Of a DNA stretch of 64,000 bases, positions 17,243 through 25,121 are shown in pieces. The DNA is from Bifidobacterium felsineum. Its GTDB lineage: Bacteria; Actinomycetota; Actinomycetes; Actinomycetales; Bifidobacteriaceae. Below the pieces are notes generated by a model that was not told the DNA's origin, ran no database searches, and saw nothing but the letters and a program-made list of their open reading frames with translations. A program made the translations under genes and the position numbers. The stretch lies in NCBI RefSeq assembly GCF_002802915.1, contig NZ_PEBJ01000001.1:496001-560000 (forward strand), read 5' to 3'. How positions within the stretch are numbered: the first letter of the stretch is position 1; every line of letters starts with the position of its first letter.

Positions 17243-19918
17243 CTAGTGCTGAACCTGCTTCATCAGCGTGATGCTCAGCGCTGGCATGGTCCACACATTG
17301 GCGGCCGTGGTCTCGTCTGCATCCGTAGCATTGACAGCATCGTCATTGAGGATTGCCGCGGCTGACTGTCCGACTGCATTGAGCGCCTCGGTGACACGCA
17401 GCAGCTGTTCCGCATCCATCGCGGCCTTATCTGCTGTGGTCTTCTCTTTGGCGGCAGTTGCATGGGCCCGTTTGACCGCGGGGAATTCAGCAGTCACTGT
17501 GGATTCCTCATCGCTCAGTTGCGTGGTATGTGACTGTACGGTTCGTACTTGGTCAGTGGACTTTGCGCTCTCTACTGGTTCGGCAGCCGCTTTGGCCCGA
17601 GCCTCCTCGGCAAGCCTGCGTACCGTCGCATCAGCGTTCTGTACGTGCTGCATCCAGACGCTGATGTCTTCCGAATCCTGATCCGCCATCACATGGCCAC
17701 CCTGCCCAGGCCACATGCCATTGACCTCCGCGGAGCACCACTTGGGAACCCACGTGCTGTCATCAGGCAGATGGAAGTCACGGTTCTCGGCCACGCCGTT
17801 GACCACGATGCACACATCCACTTCGGTATTGGACAACAGACGCATCGTGAAGCTGCGGATGCCGAGATCGAACCAATCGCGCTCCACTGGTGAGGAACCA
17901 TCCGGCAGGAACCATTTCACACGACTGGAAGGCTTAAGCAGACCAAGCTGCGTAAGCCTCGTGAAGAAGTCCTCATGATGGTAGAGATCAAGCGACTTGC
18001 GAAGAGAGACCAGCTGGGAAACTGTTTCCAGTCGGCGCATTTCACGGGTCTTATGTGGCGAATACAGCCAATCCCAGTTGAGCCAAGTCAGATTATTGTC
18101 CTGGCAGTAGGCGTTGTTGTTGCCGTCCTGCGTATTGCGGAACTCATCGCCGGCAAGCATCATCGGAGTGCCGAGTGATAGGAGCATGGTGCCGGTCAGA
18201 TTCATGGCCGCCTGTTCGCGGGCCGCGATGATCTCCGGCTCATTCGTGATGCCTTCAACGCCGAAGTTGGCGGAATGGTTGTTCGAAGAGCCATCGTTGT
18301 TATGCTCCCCGTTGGCCTCATTATGCTTGGTGCGGTATCGCGTCAAGTCGGTGAGAGTGAAACCGTCATGACAGGCCACGAAATTGATGGATGCAGTGGC
18401 GCCGCGGCCGGGATCGGTGGCAAACAGATCAGCGGACCCGCACAAACGTGTGGCCATCTCCTGCAGGCTGGTACGGCCATAATCCGCACTGCCGTCCACA
18501 TCCTCAAGCCAGAACGTGCGGGCGGTGTCGCGGAAACGATCGTTCCACTCGGCGAACGGAATGCCGAACTGACCTGTACGCCAGCCGAGATTGCCCAGAT
18601 CCCAAGGCTCCATGATGAGCTTCAGATTGCCGAGCAGCAGATCGGAGCGCAAGGCATACAGGAACGGGTGGTGCTGGGTGAACTCGCCGTTCAAGCGGGC
18701 CAGAGTCACACCCAAATCGAAGCGGAAACCGTCGATGCCGATGCGCTTGGCCCAGTATCGAAGTGAATCGATGGCGAACGTCACCACATGGGTGTTGGTG
18801 AAGTCGAATGTGTTGCCGCAGCCGGTGGTATCTTCCAAACGTCCGGCGTTCGACTTCTGATGGCGGTAGTAGGCCAGATCATCCAAGCCGCGCCAGCAGA
18901 CGGTCGGACCTTCCACTCCGCCTTCGCAGGTGTGGTTGTACACCACATCCATAATCACCTCAAAACCGGCCTCATGCAGTGCGCGCACCATGTTGATGAC
19001 TTCCTGCCGCACAGCCGTGGCACCCTTCTCCTGCGCCGCTTTGGTGGCGTAGGAGGGTTCGGGGGAGAAGTAGCTCAGGGTGGAGTACCCCCAGTAGTTC
19101 TTGCGGCCATGCTCTTGCAGGAACAATTCGTCCTGCTTGGCTTGGATCGGCAGCAGTTCGATGGAGGTGACGCCCAGGTTTTGCAGATAAGCCAAGGTAA
19201 TAGGGTGCGCCAGGCCGGCGTAGGTGCCGCGAAGTTCCTCGGGCAGCCAAGGAGCATTGGCGGTGAAGCCTTTGACATGCATCTCATAGATCACGGTCTT
19301 ACGCCACGGTACATGCGGATGGTCCGGGTCACCTTCATGCTTGTGCACATCACGATCATCGATGGCCACTGACACCGGCACATGACCCAATGAATCGATG
19401 GTGCTCATCGTGCCATAGGCCGAGCCGATGACCTTGCGATCCTTGACGGTGCATTCATAGGAGAAGGCGGCTGGGTCCAGATCCATGGAGCCTTCAATGC
19501 CCTTGCTATATGGGTCGAGCAGGAACTTGTATGGGTTGAATCGCACACCATGTTTTGGATCCCATGCGCCATCTACGCGGTAGCCGTATTGCATGCCGTC
19601 CCAGGCCTTGGGCAGGTGCACATACCACAGCCCATAGTTGGGGCCGGTCATGCGAAATAGCGTTTCACGCAGATAGAGGTGTTCAAGGATGCGTGTGCAG
19701 ACCGGGAATTCGTGAATCTGCTGAATAAACGAGGTATTCGGGTCGGAGAATAAACGAATCGAATCCTGGAAGAACGCACTGGGCTTATCAATTGGCTCAA
19801 GCACGCACAGCCAAACCTGATCGGCGGTTTCCGAGCGGACAACGACGTCCGCGCCACCGTCATCAGTGAAGTACAAACCTGGGCGAGTGGCATAACGATG
19901 CAACGGTGGATTTCTCAT
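17243..19918 (-). CDS. glgX: Glycogen debranching enzyme / isoamylase-type (GlgX, GH13)
   Basis: An 891-residue enzyme that hydrolyses alpha-1,6 branches of glycogen or limit dextrin. The order is an N-terminal CBM48-like beta domain (1-170), then the GH13 barrel with VIMDVVYNHT (321-330), the nucleophile D401 in DGFRFDLGV, the acid/base E437 in KLIMEPWDLG and the third acid D518 in VACHDGF, then a C-terminal beta domain. From about residue 745 it carries an Ala/Glu/Thr-rich tail of some 130 residues not needed for the fold. No signal peptide, so it acts in the cytoplasm, probably together with malQ. It ends facing rpsI. Confidence 0.92.
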   Translation of the reverse strand: MRNPPLHRYATRPGLYFTDDGGADVVVRSETADQVWLCVLEPIDKPSAFFQDSIRLFSDPNTSFIQQIHEFPVCTRILEHLYLRETLFRMTGPNYGLWYVHLPKAWDGMQYGYRVDGAWDPKHGVRFNPYKFLLDPYSKGIEGSMDLDPAAFSYECTVKDRKVIGSAYGTMSTIDSLGHVPVSVAIDDRDVHKHEGDPDHPHVPWRKTVIYEMHVKGFTANAPWLPEELRGTYAGLAHPITLAYLQNLGVTSIELLPIQAKQDELFLQEHGRKNYWGYSTLSYFSPEPSYATKAAQEKGATAVRQEVINMVRALHEAGFEVIMDVVYNHTCEGGVEGPTVCWRGLDDLAYYRHQKSNAGRLEDTTGCGNTFDFTNTHVVTFAIDSLRYWAKRIGIDGFRFDLGVTLARLNGEFTQHHPFLYALRSDLLLGNLKLIMEPWDLGNLGWRTGQFGIPFAEWNDRFRDTARTFWLEDVDGSADYGRTSLQEMATRLCGSADLFATDPGRGATASINFVACHDGFTLTDLTRYRTKHNEANGEHNNDGSSNNHSANFGVEGITNEPEIIAAREQAAMNLTGTMLLSLGTPMMLAGDEFRNTQDGNNNAYCQDNNLTWLNWDWLYSPHKTREMRRLETVSQLVSLRKSLDLYHHEDFFTRLTQLGLLKPSSRVKWFLPDGSSPVERDWFDLGIRSFTMRLLSNTEVDVCIVVNGVAENRDFHLPDDSTWVPKWCSAEVNGMWPGQGGHVMADQDSEDISVWMQHVQNADATVRRLAEEARAKAAAEPVESAKSTDQVRTVQSHTTQLSDEESTVTAEFPAVKRAHATAAKEKTTADKAAMDAEQLLRVTEALNAVGQSAAAILNDDAVNATDADETTAANVWTMPALSITLMKQVQH

Positions 19919-20195
19919 ACACCCATTGTAGGTGTGGGTATGCGCATGGCTAACTATAGGTTAGCGAGTATCGCGAGAAGGAAGACCATGTTGCGTTGAG
20001 TTGTTGGAGAACAACGGTTCGATTGTTTGACACATACACATGTATAACTACTGAGTTTTTGTCACTTTATTCCGAGTTGGAGGTGAATATGATCCATGTC
20101 CTGTGTGTGGTTTTTCGGTCGTCAAACATACGAAGCCGCGATTGGAAGCGCGGGCATGATCCATGCCGTAGCAGATTCTACAAATCGATCAGACC
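19919..20195. other. Gene-free stretch upstream of glgX leading into the IS remnant
   Basis: This 277-bp stretch holds the upstream region of glgX (which reads leftward) and then AT-richer sequence with stop codons in all frames. No reliable gene, repeat or promoter was recognised. It probably marks the left edge of the accessory region. Confidence 0.4.
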
Positions 20196-20807
20196 ATGTT
20201 GAAACGGATAAACAAGAAGACAGTCGAGGAGATGCTGAATGCAATGTTCGACGCCCCTGGGATGAGAAATCATAGGAGCTGCCCGCTACGAGCGTAGCGA
20301 GGTGAGGAAGGCGTTCGTGCTGCCACATTACGAGCGTGATTTGACCTTCAAGGTCGGCAAAATGGGTTTAAAGACACCCAAACTTGAAGGACGTGGTATT
20401 CGGGTCAGTCGTCACAGAACGTTACCGGTGCAATAAAGAAAGTGTTGAGGAAGCTTTGATCGATATGTATCTGATCGGCGTCTCCACGTGTCAGGTCGAC
20501 GACGTCAATCGGTTGTTGTGGGAGCATGTCTTCGCAGACGCTCTTCGACAAACTTAAGCGCATCTATGTGGAATTGTGAAAGTCCGGTGAGACCTCGAAG
20601 CGCATGTTTGAGGGTACCGACGAGATTACCACCTACCTGGTTTGATGACTGTTCTCGCGAGCATAGACGGTGCATCCGCGCAAACAGCATGATAGGACGG
20701 CTCAACTGCGAGGTTCAGCAACGCACGCGTGCTGGTCGGATTGTTCCTGGGTGTCGGAATCGCTCATGCTCAACGGTGCGCAAATCTGTATGTCGCTTCT
20801 AGCAAAT
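20196..20807 (+). pseudogene. Decayed IS256-family (mutator type) transposase
   Basis: Translation in shifting frames gives recognisable pieces in the right order for an IS256-type transposase: MLKRINKKTVEEMLNAMFDA from 20196, AARYERSEVRKAFVLPHYER then DLTFKVGKMGLKTPKLEG near 20278-20395, and ESVEEALIDMYLIGVSTCQV then DDVNRLLW near 20440-20520. Beyond that only short matches remain (VLVGLFLGVG near 20730). Several frameshifts and stops interrupt it and no catalytic DDE region is intact, so it is inactive. No clear terminal inverted repeats were found. The right limit is approximate. Confidence 0.75.
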
Positions 20808-20947
20808 AACGTGCCGTTACCTCGACATGTCTCAGTCAGGTGGGGCCATACGCGAAGCGAACTGATTACTTGCCACAAGGATGAGTGAGAATCGATGTAT
20901 TCTAAGATACCGGCCATTATCCTAGATCTTTCTCCATAAAGAGTTGA

Positions 20948-21565
20948 TTAATTCTTTAATGGAATCAAGCGATTAATAAATCGCGTCCATTCCTTAAGAA
21001 AATCCATACTCTCGATGTTATGCAGCCATCGGATTTGCAATCCATCCATGGCCGAGAGCACCTCACGAGCCACCGCTTGTGGATTGTCAACGTCGTCGCG
21101 CTCGCATGCTATTGCGTATTCATTCAATACGCGGCGTTCTCGGTCGGCAAAAAACTCATGTGCCGGATGGTCAGTGGCAAGCGATTCGGCTTGAAGCATG
21201 GTATACAGGCGAACAAATTCCGGACGATTCTTGTTTACGCTTGCTGTGGCGATCGACAGGTCGCGCATAGTGATGGGATGTTGCACGGCAATGCCTAAAC
21301 GGTAATCGATGTCTCCTATCACGCCGAGTTGTTGGCCGATGGCTCGTCCGACGATGTCGTCATTGTATTCAACTATAGCGAGCAGCAGACGTTCCTTGTC
21401 TTTGAAATGATATAGAACGCCGGTCTCAGTGATGTGTGCTTCGCGCGCCACGTCACGTAACGTGAGGCCCCAATAGCCGTATTGGGCGACCAATGAGGTC
21501 GCCGCTTGCAGGATACTTTGCCGTCGTTGTTCTCGATTCATGCGGGAACGCAATTCCTTGGGCAT
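20948..21565 (-). CDS. TetR family transcriptional regulator
   Basis: A 205-residue repressor-like protein. The N-terminal helix-turn-helix is clear: RRQSILQAATSLVAQYGYWG, then LTLRDVAREAHITETGVLYH and FKDKERLLLAIVEY. The C-terminal ligand domain is not assignable to a known group. It is transcribed in the same direction as the sugar ABC genes on its right, 219 bp downstream of them, with a strong hairpin between, so it is probably its own unit. It may control the island's transporter, but no operator was identified. A second ATG eight codons in is possible. Confidence 0.85.
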   Translation of the reverse strand: MPKELRSRMNREQRRQSILQAATSLVAQYGYWGLTLRDVAREAHITETGVLYHFKDKERLLLAIVEYNDDIVGRAIGQQLGVIGDIDYRLGIAVQHPITMRDLSIATASVNKNRPEFVRLYTMLQAESLATDHPAHEFFADRERRVLNEYAIACERDDVDNPQAVAREVLSAMDGLQIRWLHNIESMDFLKEWTRFINRLIPLKN

Positions 21566-21724
21566 ATTGTTATCAGAATGTCCTTCTATGTGTGGGATTT
21601 ATGGCTTATCCCTATTTTAATATATATCAATATATGGGCCATCAAATGCCGGAGGAGGCTTGTTGCTGATTTAAGCACTGCTATGACATTGTTCCGCTGT
21701 CGATCTTTTGATTGTTGGAAGCAA

Positions 21725-21764
21725 TATGCGGATGCCTGAGATTATATGTTCAGGCATCCGCATA
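21725..21764 (-). terminator. Hairpin after the sugar ABC permease genes
   Basis: A 15-bp perfect stem: TATGCGGATGCCTGA (21725-21739) with its reverse complement (21750-21764), loop 10 nt, lying 20 bp past the permease stop on the minus strand. Confidence 0.7.
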
Positions 21765-21784
21765 TCGGGTAATGAATTGATTGT

Positions 21785-22612
21785 TTACTTGCCGAAGCCT
21801 GCGGTGAGTCCTGCAATCATTTGTCTGCGACCGAAAATGTAAGCGGTCAGGATCGGCAGAACGCTAATGACGACAGCTGCGAGGATTCCTGGAATGTCGA
21901 CGGTGAATTGTCCTTGGAAAAGCCACAGACTGAGGGGGATGACCCGGTTGGATGCGCTTTGGGTGAGAATGAGCGGGAAGAGGAACCCATTCCAAACATT
22001 GAGCGCGTCGTAGATTAGGACGGTGATGAGTGCAGGTTTGACCATCGGCAGAGCAAGTTTGATCATGGTCTGGAATTCTGTGGCACCGTCCACACTCATG
22101 GCCTCAAAGAGAGATTGAGGTACGTCTCTCAGGAAATTGACTAGTATCATTACGCTGATTGGAATGGCGAATGCGGCGCTAGGCAGTATGATGGCCCATA
22201 GAGTGTCGTAGAGTCCGATATGAATGATGATGTAATAGACAGGGATGATGGTGGCCTGCATCGGGATGGCGAGACCAGTGATGATGAGCTTATAGACGGT
22301 TCGGGAGAATGCATCGCTGCGTCGCACAATCATGTAGGACACCATGAATGAGGCAACAAGAATAATGGTTACGGTCATGATTGTGACGAAAACGGAGTTG
22401 CTGACATACAAGAGGAAATTGTTGGCAAAGACCCGTTGATATGCTCCAAGTGTCGGGCGGGGGAGGGATAGGGGATTGGCCGTAAAGATGTCGCCTTGGC
22501 TGCGTAGAGAGGTAATGACGATATAATAAATCGGAATAATTACGATAGCAAGCCAAATCCATCCGAGCAGACCCCCGATGATGTTGTATTGCTTATTATT
22601 GATACGGATCAT
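21785..22612 (-). CDS. Sugar ABC transporter permease (MalG type)
   Basis: A carbohydrate-importer membrane subunit with six hydrophobic helices. The cytoplasmic EAA loop reads SLFEAMSVDGATEFQTMIKL with downstream LPMVKPALIT, the contact site for the ATPase. It is the inner-membrane partner of the MalF-type subunit encoded just upstream, whose stop overlaps it. The first possible start is a GTG at 22621 overlapping that stop; the ATG at 22612 is given here because GGAAGG is too close to the GTG. No ATPase gene is nearby, so a shared housekeeping MsiK-type ATPase is likely. Confidence 0.9.
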   Translation of the reverse strand: MIRINNKQYNIIGGLLGWIWLAIVIIPIYYIVITSLRSQGDIFTANPLSLPRPTLGAYQRVFANNFLLYVSNSVFVTIMTVTIILVASFMVSYMIVRRSDAFSRTVYKLIITGLAIPMQATIIPVYYIIIHIGLYDTLWAIILPSAAFAIPISVMILVNFLRDVPQSLFEAMSVDGATEFQTMIKLALPMVKPALITVLIYDALNVWNGFLFPLILTQSASNRVIPLSLWLFQGQFTVDIPGILAAVVISVLPILTAYIFGRRQMIAGLTAGFGK

Positions 22613-22617
22613 GATTG

Positions 22618-23526
22618 TCACACGCCTTCCATCTGGCTATCCATTTTGTCAGATCCTGAAATCTTGTTGAGAATGAGGGACATGGTGATGCCGAGGGCAA
22701 GGATGATGACTCCGACAACGCTTGCGCCGCCCATGTCGTAGCTCTTGAAGCCTTTCAAGTACATGTCGAGTGGAAGCAGACGGGTAGCGTTGCCGGGCCC
22801 ACCACTGGTCATCACATACACAAGATCGAAATATGTCAGCGAGCCAACGATTATCAGTGTGGAGTCTGTGGCGATGGTGTATTTTATTTGCGGTAGTGTG
22901 ATGGAGAAGAATTGACGAATCGAACCTGCTCCATCAATGGTTGCTGCTTCGTACATGGTTTGAGGGATCTGTCGCACGGCGCCTTGATACAGCAGAGAGT
23001 GCAGCGGGATAAAGCACCAGGAAACCACAATGACGATGACCCATAGAGCGGTCTTTGGATCGCCAAGCCAGTTGTGAGCCATCCAGCTGACGCCGAAAGC
23101 TTTTCCTATGCCGAATGAAGGGTCGAGAAGATTCTTCCATGCGATAGCTACGGCAGTTGAGCTGAATAGAAGCGGTAGAAAATAGAAGACGGCTAGGAAT
23201 GCTCTGTATCTCTGCGTCCCAGCCATAAAGACTCCAAGTAGTATGCAGATGGGAGTTTGCACCGCCCAAGAAACAATGGTCAGAATCAAGGTGAGTCTGA
23301 GTCCATTGAGAACAAGGGGATCGGCGAGCATACGAGCCCAGTTGTCGATTCCATTGAATGACACCGCGCCTAGGCCGTCCCAAGTCATAAACGATAAAAT
23401 CACTACGCCGACTAAGGGCAGAAGAGCAAACAATCCAAATAGGAGCAGTGCGGGTGCCGCATACCATTTGGAAGGGCCTATATGCAGCGGCTTGGCTGAG
23501 TCCTTGCCTTTATGTGCAATTGCCAT
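22618..23526 (-). CDS. Sugar ABC transporter permease (MalF type)
   Basis: A 302-residue membrane subunit of a carbohydrate importer. It has six predicted helices, starting with WYAAPALLLFGLFALLPLVG, and the EAA loop MYEAATIDGAGSIRQFFSIT followed by LPQIKY. The ATG at 23526 was chosen over 23535 because CGGAG is then 9 nt upstream. It is the second gene of the lipoprotein-permease-permease unit, with a strong hairpin in the 125-bp gap after the lipoprotein gene. Context (GH120 xylosidase divergently transcribed) suggests xylo-oligosaccharide uptake. Confidence 0.9.
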   Translation of the reverse strand: MAIAHKGKDSAKPLHIGPSKWYAAPALLLFGLFALLPLVGVVILSFMTWDGLGAVSFNGIDNWARMLADPLVLNGLRLTLILTIVSWAVQTPICILLGVFMAGTQRYRAFLAVFYFLPLLFSSTAVAIAWKNLLDPSFGIGKAFGVSWMAHNWLGDPKTALWVIVIVVSWCFIPLHSLLYQGAVRQIPQTMYEAATIDGAGSIRQFFSITLPQIKYTIATDSTLIIVGSLTYFDLVYVMTSGGPGNATRLLPLDMYLKGFKSYDMGGASVVGVIILALGITMSLILNKISGSDKMDSQMEGV

Positions 23527-23595
23527 GCTTATCATCTCCGAAATTGATGCAGATATCAGGATTCGTACCGGGACATTGGCCGATTCGAATTATGG

Positions 23596-23629
23596 GGGGC
23601 GGCCTTGTATGATTACGGTCAGCCGCCCC
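23596..23629 (-). terminator. Intercistronic hairpin between binding-protein and permease genes
   Basis: GGGGCGGC (23596-23603) pairs with GCCGCCCC (23622-23629) around an 18-nt loop. Placement right after the lipoprotein gene suggests partial termination or mRNA protection, giving more binding protein than permease. Confidence 0.6.
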
Positions 23630-23651
23630 GGCTCAAAAGGGGTGTAGAGAA

Positions 23652-24953
23652 TTATTTGAGTGTCGCGTTCATTGCATCCACGAATTGATCTGGCGTCTGT
23701 GTGAGCAAGAACACCTGTTCCAAGTTGTTGAGTACCGCTTCAGCTTGCGCTGCCGGAATGGCTTGATCCCAAGAAAGCTGGAATGCGGGTGCACTGCTCA
23801 TGGCTTCATAGACCCAGGTGTAGAAACCGACTTTGGTGTCTGCGTCCTTGACCTTTTGCTCGATATCTTTTACGGGCGGTACTGCGCCGATGTCCAGCAT
23901 CTTGTCGACCATGGCGTCAGTGTATGTCTGATCCTTTAGATATGCGATGGCGGTTTCCCGTTGCTTGGCGTTGGCCTTGGCGGACACAGACCAGTAATTG
24001 GCGAGATTGCCGGTCAAATCGTTGATATCGCCCTTGCCTCCTTCGACCGCCGGGAATGGCGCAAATCCGAGGTCATTAGCCGCGAAATCAGTAGATAGTG
24101 ACTGCAGATCGGGGTAAACCCAAGAGCCCATTAGTTCCATGCCTACGGTTCCGTTGACCAGCATGGAGGTATCTTTGCGATCGTCTGAGGTCAGAGAGGT
24201 ATAGATATCTCCGAATGCCCCGGCTTTGACAAGATCCTGGATCATTTCCATCGCTTGGGAGACAGCGGGATCGCTCCATGCGTCGGCCTTACCATCCATA
24301 ACGCCTTGGAACACCTCTGGGCCGCCGATGCGATCAACCAAATAAGCGGCCCACATCAGGTATGGCCATTTGCTGCCTCCTGCCAATGCTATTGGAGTTT
24401 TTCCGGATGCTTTGATTTTTGCGACTGCATCCAGAAGCTCGGTCCATGTCTGGGGTGCTTCGCTTACTCCTGCGTCGTTCAAAACCGATTTATTAAAGTA
24501 CAACACCACTGGTTGTGCGCCAAGGAGCGGTGTTGCGTACAGTTTGTCGCCGATATAGCCGCCTTGCGCTACGGATTCGAATACCCGATCGTTTACCGTG
24601 TCTGCAAGTTCGTCAGTCAAATCCACGATTGCTCCAGAATCCGCATAATCTTTAAGCGAAGCACCACCCCAACTGTAGACAAAGGTCGGCGCGTTACCGG
24701 ATCCGATCGCTGTTCGCATCTTTTCCTTGAGGGCATCATTGGCGAAGTATTCGGTACTGATTTGTTGATCGGAATGATTCTTGTTCCATAGTTCAAATGA
24801 TTCTTTGGCCGGGGCGAAGTTGGCGTCACTGATACCCCACGCCGTTGCGTTGCCATTAGATGAGGCCGAACCAGGCGTATTACCGCATGCCGCCAAAGAT
24901 GTCAACATCGCCAGTGAAGCCAATGATGCTATTGCTTTTGTTGCGGTTTTCAT
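23652..24953 (-). CDS. Extracellular sugar-binding lipoprotein of ABC transporter
   Basis: A 433-residue solute-binding protein (family 1). The N-terminus MKTATKAIASLASLAMLTSL ends in the lipobox LAAC, so the mature protein is anchored by a lipidated Cys near residue 22. Typical features follow: NKNHSDQQISTEYFANDALK, TPLLGAQPVVLYFNK, TWTELLDAVAKIKASGKTPI and a C-terminal QLSWDQAIP segment. ATG 24953 is preceded by AGGAGGAGT. It faces the GH120 xylosidase gene across a 168-bp region with overlapping promoters, which suggests that the ligand is a xylo-oligosaccharide. That ligand is inferred, not shown. Confidence 0.9.
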   Translation of the reverse strand: MKTATKAIASLASLAMLTSLAACGNTPGSASSNGNATAWGISDANFAPAKESFELWNKNHSDQQISTEYFANDALKEKMRTAIGSGNAPTFVYSWGGASLKDYADSGAIVDLTDELADTVNDRVFESVAQGGYIGDKLYATPLLGAQPVVLYFNKSVLNDAGVSEAPQTWTELLDAVAKIKASGKTPIALAGGSKWPYLMWAAYLVDRIGGPEVFQGVMDGKADAWSDPAVSQAMEMIQDLVKAGAFGDIYTSLTSDDRKDTSMLVNGTVGMELMGSWVYPDLQSLSTDFAANDLGFAPFPAVEGGKGDINDLTGNLANYWSVSAKANAKQRETAIAYLKDQTYTDAMVDKMLDIGAVPPVKDIEQKVKDADTKVGFYTWVYEAMSSAPAFQLSWDQAIPAAQAEAVLNNLEQVFLLTQTPDQFVDAMNATLK

Positions 24954-25022
24954 ATACTCCTCCTTGAGCATCGTTCGTAGTATCTTCTCTGATCTAGAAA
25001 CGACATCTGTGTTGCAGATGTA

Positions 25023-25057
25023 TTGACAATTATTATCTTTTAATGAATACTTGTCAA
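25023..25057. promoter_or_regulatory. Overlapping divergent promoters of the binding-protein and GH120 genes
   Basis: Rightward: TTGACA (25023-25028), 17-bp spacer, AATACT (25046-25051). Leftward: TTGACA (25057 to 25052), 17-bp spacer, AATAAT (25034 to 25029). Each -10 box abuts the -35 box of the other, so both promoters occupy the same 35 bp and could not bind polymerase together. Leaders would be about 65-70 nt on both sides. Confidence 0.65.
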
Positions 25058-25121
25058 GTAACAACTTTCAGTCGGTGCGGCGCTGCACCAACTGAGCATA
25101 AAAATCCAAAGGAGGATTATC

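Noticed and set aside
20488..20802. A possible 104-codon gene within the IS remnant
   Set aside because: Its frame mixes fragments of the transposase with nonsense sequence; the matching transposase pieces lie in other frames.
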